DNA of 64,000 nt from Euglena gracilis (GCA_039621445.1 CP154955.1:17030691-17094690); one strand, 5' to 3'; counted from the first letter of the stretch, positions 1 to 10,290 are shown. Notes: generated from the sequence alone by a model not told the origin. A program made the numbers and translations.

Positions 1-101
1 CACCGCCAGAGGCGGCGGTCCACTGTAAGTGCACCCGTTCTTCTCTTTGGGGGGGTTATGGCGGAAGGCGGACCATCGTTGGGCAAGGGGGGGGGGTGAA
101 C

Positions 102-209
102 CCCCTGGCCCCACTGCAGCGCCTCCCACTTGATGCGGTACGACACCGTCGTGGCGCCATGCAGGCTGCACACCACTGCCACGAAGAACTGCTCCGAGAG
201 GGGGCCGGG
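102..209 (-). CDS. Candidate internal exon, high GC3
   Basis: This is a 108-nt segment with phase 0 at both ends. It is preceded on the minus strand by a C/T-rich tract ending in CAG and followed by a GT. Its 36-codon reading has G or C in nearly every third position. The peptide contains SEQFFVAVVCSLHG then YRIKWEALQWGQG, alternating hydrophobic residues like beta strands. I do not recognise the family. The window edge lies 100 bp downstream, so the rest of the gene is outside. The donor (GTTCAC) is weak, so the 3' border may shift by a few codons. Confidence 0.4.
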
Positions 210-219
210 CTGGGCTGGG

Positions 220-680
220 GGCAGGGGTTTTTTTTTAAGACCGGAGGGGTCCCCCCACCCACCCCCCCCCCCGGGGGGACCAAAAAAATGGCGGAAAATC
301 ACGAAAAAGTGCTAAAAATAGCACCTTTTCAAAAAAAACCCTGGCTGGGGGGAGGGGTAGGGGGGCGGCACCGGGGGGGAAGTTTGGGGGGAAGTCAGGA
401 TTTTGAACTTTGCAAAATCTGGCAGTCTCGCACCGTTTCAAGGGAGGTCTTGCGCTATTTCGAGGGAGTTTTGAGGAAATTTGAGCTTCGGGTTCAGTTT
501 GTTTTACTGGCGCACTATTTCCCACCCCCCCCCCTCCATTCCAACGTCCCTGCAGACTTCATTTTGAGTTTCGAAAATCCTAAGCAAATCTGTCGAACAA
601 CCACCAGCTGGTTGGAGGATCCCACTGGGAAATTGCTCATTTCACGAACGCAAAGGAGGGGGCATCAAATAGTGGTCCAG
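220..680. other. Non-coding stretch with a dispersed repeat
   Basis: No supported exon. Positions 220-355 hold an inverted relative of 2790-2975: both share a GCTATTTNTAGCA core, a GGCCATTTT stretch, a G/C-run block and the phrase CCCCTGGCTGG or its complement. The remainder is unique-looking sequence without a clear reading frame. Confidence 0.5.
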
Positions 681-689
681 GAACAAATC

Positions 690-1245
690 AGTGGCGCAGG
701 CGAAGAACTGCGTTCCGAATCCCCCGAGAGCTGCCAAGGACTCCGGAAGAATCGAGGGGGTATTGAGGTTGCAGCGTGTACGCATGCACCCAGCACAGTT
801 CACCCAATGCGCGCTGCAGGACTGCGGGGCTCGCCCAGTGACCTGTGGGACCTCGATGAGCGCAAGGCACGGTCGTAAAAAGACCGGCATCGAAGCAATA
901 CAAAGCACAGATGTGTTGCGGAGTGGAGTGGGTTCCGCGAAGGCACACTGCACAGCTGCTTAACGGGCGATCTGGCTTCGAATAAATAAAACACAACCCT
1001 TCAGTTCCCCCACGCAATCATCCACAAACATTTAATGGGATTTGGGATCAGGTGATTGTAAGCCCGTCTCCACGGTTCCTCACACTTTGGGTGATGCTGG
1101 ATCATGGGTTCACTGCGTACACGCTGCAACCTCAACCCCCCTCGATTCTTCCGAGTTTAAACCATCTTGGCAGCTCTCGGGGGATTCGGAACCAAATTAC
1201 TCCTTTTGCCTGTCCCATTGACTTGGTCCCGTGGACCCCACTGCT
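690..1245. repeat. Degenerate inverted duplication (two ~190-bp arms)
   Basis: The segment at about 690-880 recurs in reverse complement at about 1055-1245. Shared blocks include TGCGTACACGCTGCAACCTC, TCGATTCTTCCG and TTGGCAGCTCTCGGGGGATT, in the same order. The arms have diverged by substitutions and small indels and are separated by about 170 bp. The left arm read on the minus strand gives an open peptide with LGGFGTQFFACATDLF; the right arm is interrupted in the homologous frame, so one arm may be a broken copy of an exon. Confidence 0.6.
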
Positions 1246-1312
1246 ATTTGATAACACCACTACTGCACGGCTGAAAAGGAATTCCGGGTCCCCCCCCCCC
1301 TTCACGGATCCG

Positions 1313-1450
1313 CCGGCGCCCCGTTTTGGGCCGCCAACCCATTGACTTTCGGTCAAAACCGGGTCAAAAAAGTCGAAAAAATCGAAAATTCTTTTTTGCC
1401 CAAAACCACGTTTTTTGGCCTCCCGGACCTGGAAAAAGTGTTTTCGAGCC
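1313..1450 (-). repeat. Solo copy of the 163-bp repeat unit
   Basis: Reverse-complement match to the unit tandemly repeated at 8563-10290. Shared blocks include GGGCCGCCAACCCATTGACTTTC, TGACCCGGTTTTGACC-type sequence, and the run CCTCCCGGACC followed by a gap and CGAGCC. It is clearly diverged from the array units. Confidence 0.7.
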
Positions 1451-1529
1451 GACCCCTGCCACCCAGCTTTGTTCTGAATCCCTTACATTTTAATCGAAAA
1501 ACGTGATAGAGGGGGCACAAACGGTCTAC

Positions 1530-1684
1530 AGAAGCGGAGGGGAGAGATTGGCACTGCGGTCCAGCACAGCCCGTCGGAGTCGCAGCAAAAGAATAGGCGC
1601 CGGCCAGTGATGGCTTCAAGGAACACCGCCTCCAGGGTCTCCTCAAAGCGCACTGACGGGGCATCCGGATTGGGGGAGTTGGTG
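1530..1684 (-). CDS. Candidate internal exon, hypothetical protein
   Basis: A 155-nt exon model starts after CAACTCAG on the minus strand and ends at a possible GTAGAC donor. One frame is fully open for 51 codons (phase 2 in, phase 1 out). The peptide has an acidic helix-like block VRFEETLEAVFLEAITGRR followed by LFFCCDSDGLCWTAVPIS, which alternates hydrophobic residues and carries three cysteines. Third positions lean to G/C. Family unknown. It lies on the same strand as the candidate exons at 102-209 and 3183-3323 and may belong to the same gene, but phases do not link it directly to 102-209. Confidence 0.45.
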
Positions 1685-1713
1685 CTGAGTTGGTGCAACA
1701 CATGGCAACCAAG

Positions 1714-1999
1714 CTTGTGCTCACCGACCAGGGGGGAGGGGGTAGGGGGTGCTATAGGGTTCCTGCCCCTAGCAGGCACACCCCCGGGGGGTCGGGGGGG
1801 ACACAGAAAAATTTCATTGAAAAATGGCCTTTTCCGAGCCCCCGGCGCCAAAGGCGCCGGGGTCGGAGGGGGGTGCCTGCTACGGGCAGGCACCCCCAAA
1901 AACCCTACCTCCCCCCCCCGGGGGGTCGGATGGATGCTACAGGGTGCCTGCCCCGAGCACCCACCCCCCCCATGGGGTAGGCACCCGACTAAGCACAAG
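1714..1999. mobile_element. TIR element, family A copy 1
   Basis: The ends read GCTTGTGCTCACCGAC and GACTAAGCACAAGCCT, so the termini are inverted repeats around GCTTGTGCT. Internal landmarks shared with the other family A copies are TGCTATAGGG, paired GTGCCTGC/GCAGGCAC hairpins, AATGGCCTTTTCCG and GGTAGGCACCCGACTAAGC. Flanking 10-mers catggcaacc and gatggtaaca agree at 7 of 10 positions, consistent with a decayed 9-10 bp target-site duplication. Non-autonomous: no transposase reading frame. Confidence 0.75.
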
Positions 2000-2073
2000 C
2001 CTGATGGTAACACACAAGCATCGTGGCAAGACCATTTGACCAGCGTAGACATGTCAGGGAAAGGAGGGGGGGG

Positions 2074-2200
2074 CGGCCCTGGCCAGGGGGTCGAACGGGC
2101 GGAGAGCGCAGCCGTCGGGGACGAAATGGCGGTGCTCGCGCGCGCGCGCGCGGCCACACCTCGGGGTGCCCACGGCGCCTCGCCTCCAAACGTGACCACA
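2074..2200 (-). CDS. Weak candidate exon, high GC3
   Basis: The minus strand is open with high third-position GC and encodes an Ala/Ser/Arg/Pro-rich peptide containing APWAPRGVAARARAST. It contains a (CG)n microsatellite at about 2138-2151 and ends in a C-run. The composition resembles the other high-GC3 minus-strand exons, but no convincing acceptor was found, so it may be chance. Confidence 0.2.
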
Positions 2201-2204
2201 GGGG

Positions 2205-3180
2205 ACATTTGGTCACAAACCCCTGCCCACCCATCCCATCAACCTTATGGCACCCACATGAACGGACACACAGACCACGACCCATGCACCGACTGCCCAC
2301 CCGCCAAATCACCGACAGGCACGACACACCACTCGTTTCCAGGAGGAAGGCGGGCGGCAGGAGAAGGCACGCTGCTGCACGGGGGCACGCCTGTGCCATC
2401 CACTCGGCCTGGTTTGGGGGACCGAGCGAGTACCGGAGGCAGGGCATCCCTCGGGCCCCCAGAGGGGTAAGGGTTCAGTGCACTGCCAACTGTCTGCAAA
2501 GCGGGCCATCCATCGGGGAATTGCCATCGCAACGGCTGCCAGGCGTCAGGTAGGGGGTATTTTTAAGGCGCCTTAAAAGACCTTAAACCCCCAAAAAAAC
2601 GCCTTAAGAAATTTGGTCAAAATGAATTCAAAACCCTCAATGCCTTTAAAAAAAAGTTTGGGAAAATTTTTGAAATTCAAGCCGAAAATGAAGTCGTAAA
2701 ATCTCGGCAAAAAAAAAAGCCAGCTCCAGGGGAAAAAGTGACTTCTGGCATCGCTGCCAGGGGGGTCCCCCCAAAGGGGGACATACTTTTCGGTGCCTTC
2801 GGCACCGAAAATTTTTGAAAAAAGTTGCTATTTCTAGCATTTTTCTCAATTTTTTGGCCATTTTGGGGGCAATTGAGTGGGTCCCCCGGGACCCCCTCCC
2901 GAGTGTGCCCCCAAAGTGAACCCCCCCCTCCCCCCCCCGGGTCTTTAAAAAACCCCTGGCTGGAACATTGTCTATCCGAAAAAAAAATGGGCTTTCGACT
3001 ATTTTGATTTTGGACCCTGTACGATGCTGTGATGGCCGTTGGACTTCCCTTGGAAAATAAACGCCTTTAAAAATTTAAAAATGCCAAAAAAAAATACTTA
3101 AAAAACATTTTTAAAAAACACCTTAAACCCCTTAAAAAATTTAAGATGTATGCCTGAAAAAAATGCCCCTGGCGCCGGGT
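2205..3180. other. No supported gene; A/T homopolymers and dispersed repeat
   Basis: 2205-2550 is mixed sequence with several open frames and no splice support. 2560-2660 and 3055-3150 contain repeated CCTTAAACCCC and CCTTAAAAA motifs flanking a block (2790-2975) related in inverted orientation to 220-355. Homopolymer A, T, C and G runs dominate. Confidence 0.5.
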
Positions 3181-3182
3181 AC

Positions 3183-3323
3183 CAGAGATCCACGGCAATG
3201 GGGCCGGAAGAGCTGGGGTCCCAGGAAGGAGTGCCCTGGCCCGGGGTGGGCGTAGCTGTCGTTGGCCCACCGGCCGGGCCGCTCGACGCTGATGTCCGCC
3301 ACGGACTGGGGCCACCGCCCTGG
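3183..3323 (-). CDS. Internal exon with strong polypyrimidine acceptor, high GC3
   Basis: On the minus strand GTTTTGCTG followed by about twelve T and AG precedes this exon, a near-ideal acceptor. The 141-nt exon is phase 0 in and out and 47 codons long. G or C fills almost every third position through the first 40 codons. The peptide includes QSVADISVERPGRWANDSY then HPGPGHSFLGPQLFRP. I do not recognise the family. The donor (CTG|GTACCC) is weak, so the last few codons are uncertain. Phase 0 at the start fits the phase 0 end of the signal-peptide exon at 4839-4976, so the two may be consecutive exons, with an intron of about 1.5 kb between them. Confidence 0.55.
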
Positions 3324-3499
3324 CTAAAAAAAAAAACAGCAAAACAGGCACGTAATTCCCAGGGGAGCCGGTGCCGACAACAAGAAACAACTTGTATTTT
3401 GTCCAATCCTGCTCCCGCTCGCTCTCAGCCTTTGTAAAGCCGGCGCTCACGGTGGTTTTTGGTCGGTTTGTGAAAATGCGCAAATCGACCAAAAAAGAA

Positions 3500-4060
3500 G
3501 CTTAAGTGCGAGACGCACCGCCTAAGAAATAAGACAACGGGCAGGGGTGGGGACACAACATGCACCCTCGGGAAAAAAAACGACGCAAAAAAATGCAAAA
3601 TAAACACAAGGAAACACAAAAACAGCACGTTCTGTGCATTTTTGGGGGTGCGGGTGGAGTTAAAGTATCAAAGAACCTGATTTTTTTAAGATGGTTCTGA
3701 AAAACATTGATCAAACAATGGCAAAATGTTGACAAAAAACTTTGGTCTCGGGGGGAAACTGGGTCCAAAATTGGGAATTTTCTCAGTCGAAAACTGCAAA
3801 AAGCAGGACGTTTATCAAAATGAAAAAAAAAATCAAATAGACATAAAAAAATCGCCCACTCACCATGGCATTGCCCAAAGAACAATTCCTTCGTCGCCGA
3901 AGGCACCAAAGGAAAACTTTGACCTAAAAATCGGCACCCTGGAAATACGGGAAGGGGTGGTGGGTGGGTCGGATGCCCACCCACCAGGATCCACAGGATA
4001 GGGGGGGGGGGTGTTCGCCCCCCCCCACCAGTCACTTTTCAAAACCAGTCTCCCACTTCC
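3500..4060. repeat. Mixed non-coding DNA with a family B repeat fragment
   Basis: 3420-3530 carries a right end (GCTTAAGTGCGAGAC...CCGCCTAAG) shared with foldbacks at 30118-30218 and 63341-63390. 3893-3960 carries the family B signature: CACCAAAGGAAAACTTTGACC, a short ATCGGCACC block and GGAAATACGGGAAGG. Family B recurs near 16850, 34930, 52080, 57020 and 59290. Confidence 0.6.
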
Positions 4061-4099
4061 AACTTTCAGACCAAAAATGGCTCAAAATTTGATTTGACC

Positions 4100-4430
4100 A
4101 AAATTCAAAATGTCCAGTGCCTTTGACGCCAGCCTCTGGGATGGTGGGATGGCGGGGACAGGTCAGGGTTCTCTGTTGTCCTGAACGGGCAGGGCTATCT
4201 AAGAACCTTTTGGAAGCGGAATTGAACTTCCTGAAGGTTTGTTTCCAATACGGCATGGTCCGGAGCCAAAATCAATCCTTCCCTCTGCCTTCCCAGTTCT
4301 AAAAATAGAGGATGGGCACCCAGAGGACACTCCAGAAGTTCCAAAATCAGATCGAGAAAGCTCGTTGGGGTCCTCTTTTTATACCTTTTGGCTTTACCAT
4401 TCTCAGCCATACCTTCAAAAAGCACAAAAC
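4100..4430. other. Open region, coding strand unresolved
   Basis: Both strands look protein-like. Plus: a reading with LLEAELNFLK before a CTGAAG|GTTTGT donor, and another with KIEDGHPEDTPEVPKSD. Minus: an open reading with FLDLILELLECPLGAHPLF ending at TAG near 4200. No pair of splice sites settles it. Confidence 0.25.
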
Positions 4431-4434
4431 ATCC

Positions 4435-4835
4435 AAAAATTATGAGGAATTAAAAAAAATTGTGTGTCAAAAATAATAAAATAAAAAAAGTAAATAAAAT
4501 AAAAAAAACGTGTGGCAAACCATGCAGCAGCTTAAACGCCCCTTCCAACCTCTCCTCGGCAGTTGGTTTTGGCCAAGATCAAATGAACGTTCGGGAGCAG
4601 GGCAACTTTGGATCCAACTTGGGGACTGAAGTTGCGGGTCAAAGATGACCAAAAATTGCACCTGAGGATACAAATTAGTTTCGAAGGCAACTTCGAACTT
4701 CAGGCGCCCGGTTTGCACGCGTTAAACAGGGGCCAAAGCCCCTGGAGGACAACTCAGGCGATTTTGGGAAACTGTTCAGAAGACGCAAAATCGAAAGATG
4801 ATGTGCAAACCCATCAGTGTCACACCATCAGCACT
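4435..4835. other. No supported gene
   Basis: AT-rich stretch (4440-4510) then unique-looking sequence. Short open frames exist on both strands without splice support. Confidence 0.4.
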
Positions 4836-4838
4836 GAC

Positions 4839-4976
4839 CACCGAGGGCCAGCAGGGCGGTGGAGGGACGCACCACGGGAGGGAGGGGGAGGGGGAGTCAG
4901 TGGGGGCCAGACCGGCGAGGGAGAGGAGGGGGACGCTGAGCAGCAGCCACCACGCGCCTGCCGGCGCGGGGGCCAT
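4839..4976 (-). CDS. Putative first exon encoding a signal peptide
   Basis: An ATG at 4976 (minus) in the context GTAGGATGGCC opens a 46-codon exon that ends at a GTCAGT donor in phase 0. The N-terminus MAPAPAGAWWLLLSVPLLSL followed by AGLAPTDSPS has the short n-region, hydrophobic core and small-residue cleavage region of a eukaryotic signal peptide. After it the peptide becomes Ser/Pro-rich. Third-position GC is about 85%, like the other minus-strand exons. The next phase-compatible exon downstream is 3183-3323. The plus strand also reads open (Arg/Glu/Ser-rich), so the strand is not certain. Confidence 0.45.
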
Positions 4977-5059
4977 CCTACCCGGCGCTGCTTCGGGATG
5001 GGGTGGGGGCGGGGCTGCGGGGACAGCGGCATGCAGCATCATGACCGGGGGCACATCGA

Positions 5060-5290
5060 AGTCATGATCATCATGCATCACGCATCTTGCATCGTCCATC
5101 ATGCATCTTGCATCGTCCATCATCCATCATGCATCATGCAACGATGCATCATGCAACGATGCATCATGCAACGATGCATCATCCATCATCCATCACGCAT
5201 CATGCATCACGCATCATGCAACGATGCATCATCCATCATCCATCACGCATCATCCATCATGCGTCATGCATCATCCATCATGCATCATGA
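5060..5290. repeat. Compound microsatellite of CATCATGCA / CATCCATCAT units
   Basis: Tandem short motifs (CATCATGCAACGATG, CATCATCCATCATGCAT) repeat irregularly for 230 bp. Related short motifs return at 5685-5740. The His/Ser-rich ORFs over it are translated repeat. Confidence 0.9.
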
Positions 5291-5299
5291 CAAATATAA

Positions 5300-5970
5300 A
5301 ACCCCCCGTCTTAATTTCAAGACAGAATTTTCAAGAGCCTGGGGGAGGATTTATGTTTGGGGGGTTTGCATTTGGTGGGATGATGATCAAACTTCCGCCG
5401 CCAAAAGCATCAAAACATTTATTCCCTCATTTTTTTTGCCCAAATTTCACCACCGCAGGAAGAATTTTAGCTGATGACCATTTTTGGACAAAAAGTCTCA
5501 AATCATGACCTAAAAGTGTCACAAAATGAATGGAATTATTGGGATGTTTTCCACCTCGTGATGCTCTCGCGGCAGCTGTCAACGTCCCCCCAGAGGGGGG
5601 GTTGTGGGCGAAATTTCAAAGCCCCCAGGGGTTTTTTATATGGGAGGTTGTACTTGGGAGGTATATTTGGGGGGTTTGCATTATGCAGCATGATGCCTGA
5701 TGTATGGATGCATTATGCATCGTGCATCGTGCATATACATCACGGTCACAAGTTAAGGCAAAGGTCCAATGATAGGGGGGGGGGGCATGAAAGGAGGAAG
5801 GGGGGGAAAGAACCTCAGGGGGTCCCAGTACCAGAGGGGGAGGAATCCAGGTACTTTGAGTCAAATTCGAAAAATGCAGCCCATTTGGACTACCCTGTGC
5901 CACACATTCTTTGCATTTTTGGCCCTTCTGTTCCTGCAGCCACGCCAAAAAAAAAAACAGTAGAATCAAC
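5300..5970. other. No supported gene; short duplicated motif
   Basis: 5345-5385 and 5625-5690 share the phrase GGGGGGTTTGCATT preceded by G/T-rich sequence, suggesting a local duplication. The rest is unassigned and probably includes 3' flanking sequence of the minus-strand gene that ends at 5976. Confidence 0.4.
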
Positions 5971-5975
5971 GGGCG

Positions 5976-6315
5976 TTATTGAGAAACTCTCCGGATTTCT
6001 TCCATCTTCTTGCTCACTTTGGAGAAATACCTTTCGGGAGATAGAACACTTTCGGCAAAGCCCAGACTGTAAACACTGCAGTCAACATTTGGCATCAGTT
6101 TGTATTGGCAGGTGTTATCAGCTTGCACTGTCCGAAACTGGGTCCATTGTTACTCAACGCAATCATACTTTGGGTTGGTTAGGCACATGGGTCGGATAAA
6201 ATATTCACGTGCAATGCTCTTGTAAGACTGGCCTCACCTTTGCACGAACACCAGGAACTTCCATTTCACCAATTTTGGTACCCTCAATTGGGCTCCCAAC
6301 AAAGCAAAGCCAACC
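5976..6315 (-). CDS. C-terminal two exons of a hypothetical protein
   Basis: Two minus-strand exons join in phase. The upstream exon, 6238-6315, is 78 nt, phase 0 to 0, preceded by the pyrimidine-rich CCCCCCACCTCCCACGAG and followed by a consensus donor GCAAAG|GTGAGG; it contains GSPIEGTKIGEMEVPGV. The downstream exon, 6137 to 5976, follows GGACCCAG and runs 53 codons to a TAA; it contains VQADNTCQYKLMPNVDC, YSLGFAESVLSPERY and ends KKMEEIRRVSQ. The 100-bp intron is short for this region. The peptide is well balanced, mixing charged, aromatic and hydrophobic residues, unlike the surrounding repeat translations. I do not recognise the family. The 5' part of the gene should lie above 6315, but no further exon was identified. 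Confidence 0.7.
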
Positions 6316-6319
6316 CTCG

Positions 6320-6930
6320 TGGGAGGTGGGGGGAAAGCACCAAAACGTGCAAGGAGCGGAAAATGGGGGCATGGGGAAAACATGGGAGGGGAGGAATAGG
6401 ATAACAGGGAAGGCGGTTGCATACGCAGCAGGCAGCGGTGTCATTGGCCAGAGGGCCGACTACCGGATGCCATTGGAGCTCGCTTTTGGTTGGGGGCAGG
6501 GTTCAATATTCGGCCACAGGGGGAGGGGTACCCTCCACCAACAAAGTGGCGGAAAAATCAGTCCAGGTGACTGATTTTGGCCCTGCAGGGGAAAATTTGC
6601 CCCCCCCCCCCAAATTGGCCAAAAGCGCCATTTCGGGGACTTTTTGAACAAAAATTATCAAACACACAAAAGAAATCTGGCGCAAACTGCCGAAAAGGTC
6701 CTGGGCACCCCATCGGGGTCAGGTCGGACCCCCACCCCCTCTGGTCTGGGGGGGGGGGGGGGCAGCCGATCTACACTCCAGACGCGCTCCTTGAACTGAA
6801 CCCTGTTTGGGGGGGGGGCAACATGATTGACATATCGGAGGGAAGCGGACGAAGGGAGAGGGAACGGGGGATCGATCACCAACCGTGGCCACCAAATGGT
6901 CTGGGCTGCTTTGGGGCTGGGCAGGGGGGG
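6320..6930. other. No supported gene
   Basis: Probably upstream intron of the gene ending at 5976. Long G- and C-runs occur at 6600, 6740, 6810 and 6920. A minus-strand phrase QFKERVWSVDRL (about 6770-6805) looks protein-like but is boxed in by homopolymer runs. Confidence 0.35.
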
Positions 6931-6933
6931 GGG

Positions 6934-7468
6934 GCAGGGATGGATGGGAAGCCTTGAGGGGGGGGGGGGGGCGGACCCCCCCCTCCCGACACGGAGGGGG
7001 GGGGGGGGTCGGCGCCCCCCCCTCCTACCTCGAAACTGAGGGGGGGCCGAAATTTTTTCGATTTCATGGACGGGCAAAGGGCCGGAAATCGGGTCGGAAT
7101 CGGTCAAAAAACCCTGATTTTTCTTTGAAAATCGATCCAAAAATGCTCATTTTTTGAATTTTTTTTGAACATGTTTTTGCGGGGAAACACCAACACATCA
7201 AAAAATGGGCAATATGGCCAAAAGTCAGCAAAAGGGGTGTTTTTTGCTCATTTTCCGGCGCTGCGCGCCGGAAGAAAATTTTCTGCTATTTTTGGCACAT
7301 GTCAAGGGGTGGGGGGTCCGGACCCCCCCTCCCAACATCTAGGGGGGGGGGGGTGGTCCGGACCCCCCCCCCCTACCACCTTACCCCCCCAGGGGGGGGG
7401 GGTGGTCGGGACCAGGTTTTGAATAGTGCTGAGCTCTTTATAAGCGCGCCCCCACCCCTTCATTGACC
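6934..7468 (+). repeat. Left block of the composite element
   Basis: Near-duplicate of 25568-26072. Shared stretches include CATGGACGGGCAAAGGGCCG, GAAAATCGATCCAAAAATGC, AACACCAACACATCAAAAAA and CACCCCTTCATTGACCCC. It includes a hairpin CCGGCGCTGCGCGCCGG. Confidence 0.85.
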
Positions 7469-7469
7469 C

Positions 7470-7705
7470 CGACCCGGCGGCCCAACGGCCCGGCAGCCCG
7501 GCGGCCCGGCCGGCGGCCCGGCCGGAGGCCCGGCGGCCCGGCCGGCGGCCCAGCGGCCCGGCGGTCCGGCCGGCGGCCCGGCGGCCCGGCGGTCCGGCCG
7601 GCGGCCCGGCGGCCCGGCGGTCCGGCCGGCGGCCCGGCGGCCCGGCCGCCCGGCCGGCGGCCAGGAGGCCCAGCGGCCTGGCGGCCCGGCGGCCCGAAAA
7701 ACGCT
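7470..7705. repeat. GC-rich tandem array (CGGCCCGGCGG type)
   Basis: About 235 bp made of GGCGGCCCGGC and GGTCCGGCC units, close to 90% GC. A similar but shorter GC-rich array lies at 55865-56005. The Gly/Pro/Arg ORFs on both strands are translated repeat. Confidence 0.9.
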
Positions 7706-7803
7706 CGTTTTCGGATCAAAGCAGTTTTTCTGGGTCCGCGAGGCCAAAAAAACATCGTTTCGAGCAAAAAAAATTTTTGGGATTTTTTTCGACTTTTTTG
7801 ACC

Positions 7804-8560
7804 CGGGGTCATGATGGCCATCCGTCCGGGGTCATGATGGCCATCCGGGGTCATGATGGCCATCTGGGGTCATGATGGCCATCATGGGTCATGATGGCCA
7901 TCCGGGGTCATGATGGCCATCCGGGGTCATGATGGCCATCATGGGTCATGATGGCCATCCGGGGCCATGATGGCCATCCGGGGTCATGATGGCCATCCGG
8001 GGTCATGATGGCCATCCGGGGTCATGATGGCCATCATTGGTCATGATGGCCATCCGGGGTCATGATGGCCATCATTGGTCATGATGGCCATCCGGGGTCA
8101 TGATGGCCATCCGGGGTCATGATGGCCATCATTGGTCATGATGGCCATCCGGGGTCATGATGGCCATCCGGGGTCATCATGGCCATCCGGGGCCATGATG
8201 GCCATCCGGGGTCATGATGGCCATCCGGGGTCATGATGGCCATCCGGGGTCATGATGGCCATCATTGGTCATGATGGCCATCCGGGGTCATGATGGCCAT
8301 CCGGGGTCATGATGGCCATCATAGGTCATGATGGCCATCCGGGGTCATGATGGCCATCCGGGGCCATGATGGCCATCCGGGGTCATGATGGCCATCATGG
8401 GTCATGATGGCCATCCGGGGCCATGATGGCCATCCGGGGTCATGATGGCCATCATGGGTCATGATGGCCATCCGGGGCCATGATGGCCATCCGGGGTCAT
8501 GATGGCCATCCGGGGTCATGATGGCCATCCGGGGTCATGATGGCCATCCGGGGTCATGAT
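7804..8560. repeat. 19-bp tandem array, about 40 units
   Basis: The unit GGGGTCATGATGGCCATCC repeats head to tail for about 757 bp with common variants (CATCATGGG, CATCATTGG). Each unit contains the palindromes TCATGA and ATGGCCAT. Confidence 0.95.
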
Positions 8561-8562
8561 GG

Positions 8563-10290
8563 CGGGTCGAAAAACGCTCGTTTTCGGCTCCGAAACAGTT
8601 TTTCTGGGTCCGGGAGGCCAAAAAACATCGTTTCGGGCAAAAAAATTTTTTGATTTTTTTCGACTTTTTCGACCCGGTTTTGACCCAAAGTCAATGGGTC
8701 GGCGGCCCAAAACGGGGCGCTGGCGGGTCGAAAAACGCTCGTTTTCGGCTCAAAAACAGTTTTTCTGGGTCCGGGAGGCCCAAAAACATCGTTTCGGGCA
8801 AAAAAAATTTTTTCGATTTTTTTCGACTTTTTCGACCCGGTTTTGACCCAAAGTCAATGGGTCGGCGGCCCAAAACGGGGCGCCGGCGGGTCGAAAAACG
8901 CTCGTTTTCGGCTCAAAAACAGTTTTTCTGGGTCCGGGAGGCCAAAAAACATCGTTTCGGGCAAAAAAATTTTTTTTCGATTTTTTCCGACTTTTTCGAC
9001 CCGGTTTTGACCCAAAGTCAATGGGTCGGCGGCCCAAAACGGGGCGCTGGCGGGTCGAAAAACGCTCGTTTTCGGCTCAAAAACAGTTTTTCTGGGTCTG
9101 GGAGGCCAAAAAACATCGTTTCGGGCAAAAAAATTTTTTTCGATTTTTTTCGACTTTTTCGACCCGGTTTTGACCCAAAGTCAATGGTTCGGCGGCCCAA
9201 AACGGGGCGCTGGCGGGTCGAAAAACGCTCGTTTTCGGCTCAAAAACAGTTTTTCTGGGTCCGGGAGGCCCAAAAACATCGTTTCGGGCAAAAAAAATTT
9301 TTTCGATTTTTTTCGACTTTTTCGACCCGGTTTTGACCCAAAGTCAATGGGTCGGCGGCCCAAAACGGGGCGCCGGCGGGTCGAAAAACGCTCGTTTTCG
9401 GCTCAAAAACAGTTTTTCTGGGTCCGGGAGGCCAAAAAACATCGTTTCGGGCAAAAAATTTTTTTTCGATTTTTTCCGACTTTTTCGACCCGGTTTTGAC
9501 CCAAAGTCAATGGGGCGCTGGCGGGTCGAAAAACGCTCGTTTTCGGCTCAAAAACAGTTTTTCTGGGTCCGGGAGGCCCAAAAACATCGTTTCGGGCAAA
9601 AAAAAATTTTTCGATTTTTTTCGACTTTTTCGACCCGGTTTTGACCCAAAGTCAATGGTTCGGCGGCCCAAAACGGGGCGCCGGCGTGTCGAAAAACGCT
9701 CGTTTTCGGCTCAAAAACAGTTTTTCTGGGTCCGGGAGGCCAAAAAACATCGTTTCGGGCAAAAAATTTTTTTTCGATTTTTTTCGACTTTTTCGACCCG
9801 GTTTTGACCCAAAGTCAATGGTTCGGCGGCCCAAAACGGGGCGCTGGCGGGTCGAAAAACGCTCGTTTTCGGCTCAAAAACAGTTTTTCTGGGTCCGGGA
9901 GGCCAAAAAACATCGTTTCGGGCAAAAAATTTTTTTTCGATTTTTTCCGACTTTTTCGACCCGGTTTTGACCCAAAGTCAATGGGTCGGCGGCCCAAAAC
10001 GGGGCGCTGGCGGGTCGAAAAACGCTCGTTTTCGGCTCAAAAACAGTTTTTCTGGGTCCGGGAGGCCAAAAAACATCGTTTCGGGCAAAAAATTTTTTTT
10101 CGATTTTTTTCGACTTTTTCGACCCGGTTTTGACCCAAAGTCAATGGTTCGGCGGCCCAAAACGGGGCGCTGGCGGGTCGAAAAACGCTCGTTTTCGGCT
10201 CAAAAACAGTTTTTCTGGGTCCGGGAGGCCCAAAAACATCGTTTCGGGCAAAAAAAAATTTTCCGAATTTTTTCGACTTTTTTGGCCGAA
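8563..10290 (+). repeat. 163-bp tandem array, 11 units
   Basis: Units starting GCGGGTCGAAAAACGCTCG begin near 8563, 8723, 8886, 9050, 9213, 9376, 9521, 9684, 9847, 10010 and 10173. Spacing is 160-164 bp except one 145-bp unit that lost the GGTCGGCGGCCCAAAACGG segment. Units are very similar, differing mainly in A/T run lengths. Phe/Arg-rich ORFs of about 100 aa in several frames are translated repeat. Diverged single or double copies occur at 1313-1450, 26110-26345 and 44786-45080. Confidence 0.95.

Noticed and set aside
642-953. 103-codon minus ORF as an independent gene
   Set aside because: It spans one arm of the inverted duplication; the other arm is broken, so it is treated as repeat.
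4608-5474. 288-codon plus ORF with His/Ser blocks
   Set aside because: Its middle is the CATCATGCA microsatellite and it lacks coherent flanks.
7804-8560. CRISPR array
   Set aside because: The 19-bp units are contiguous without unique spacers, and the DNA is eukaryotic.
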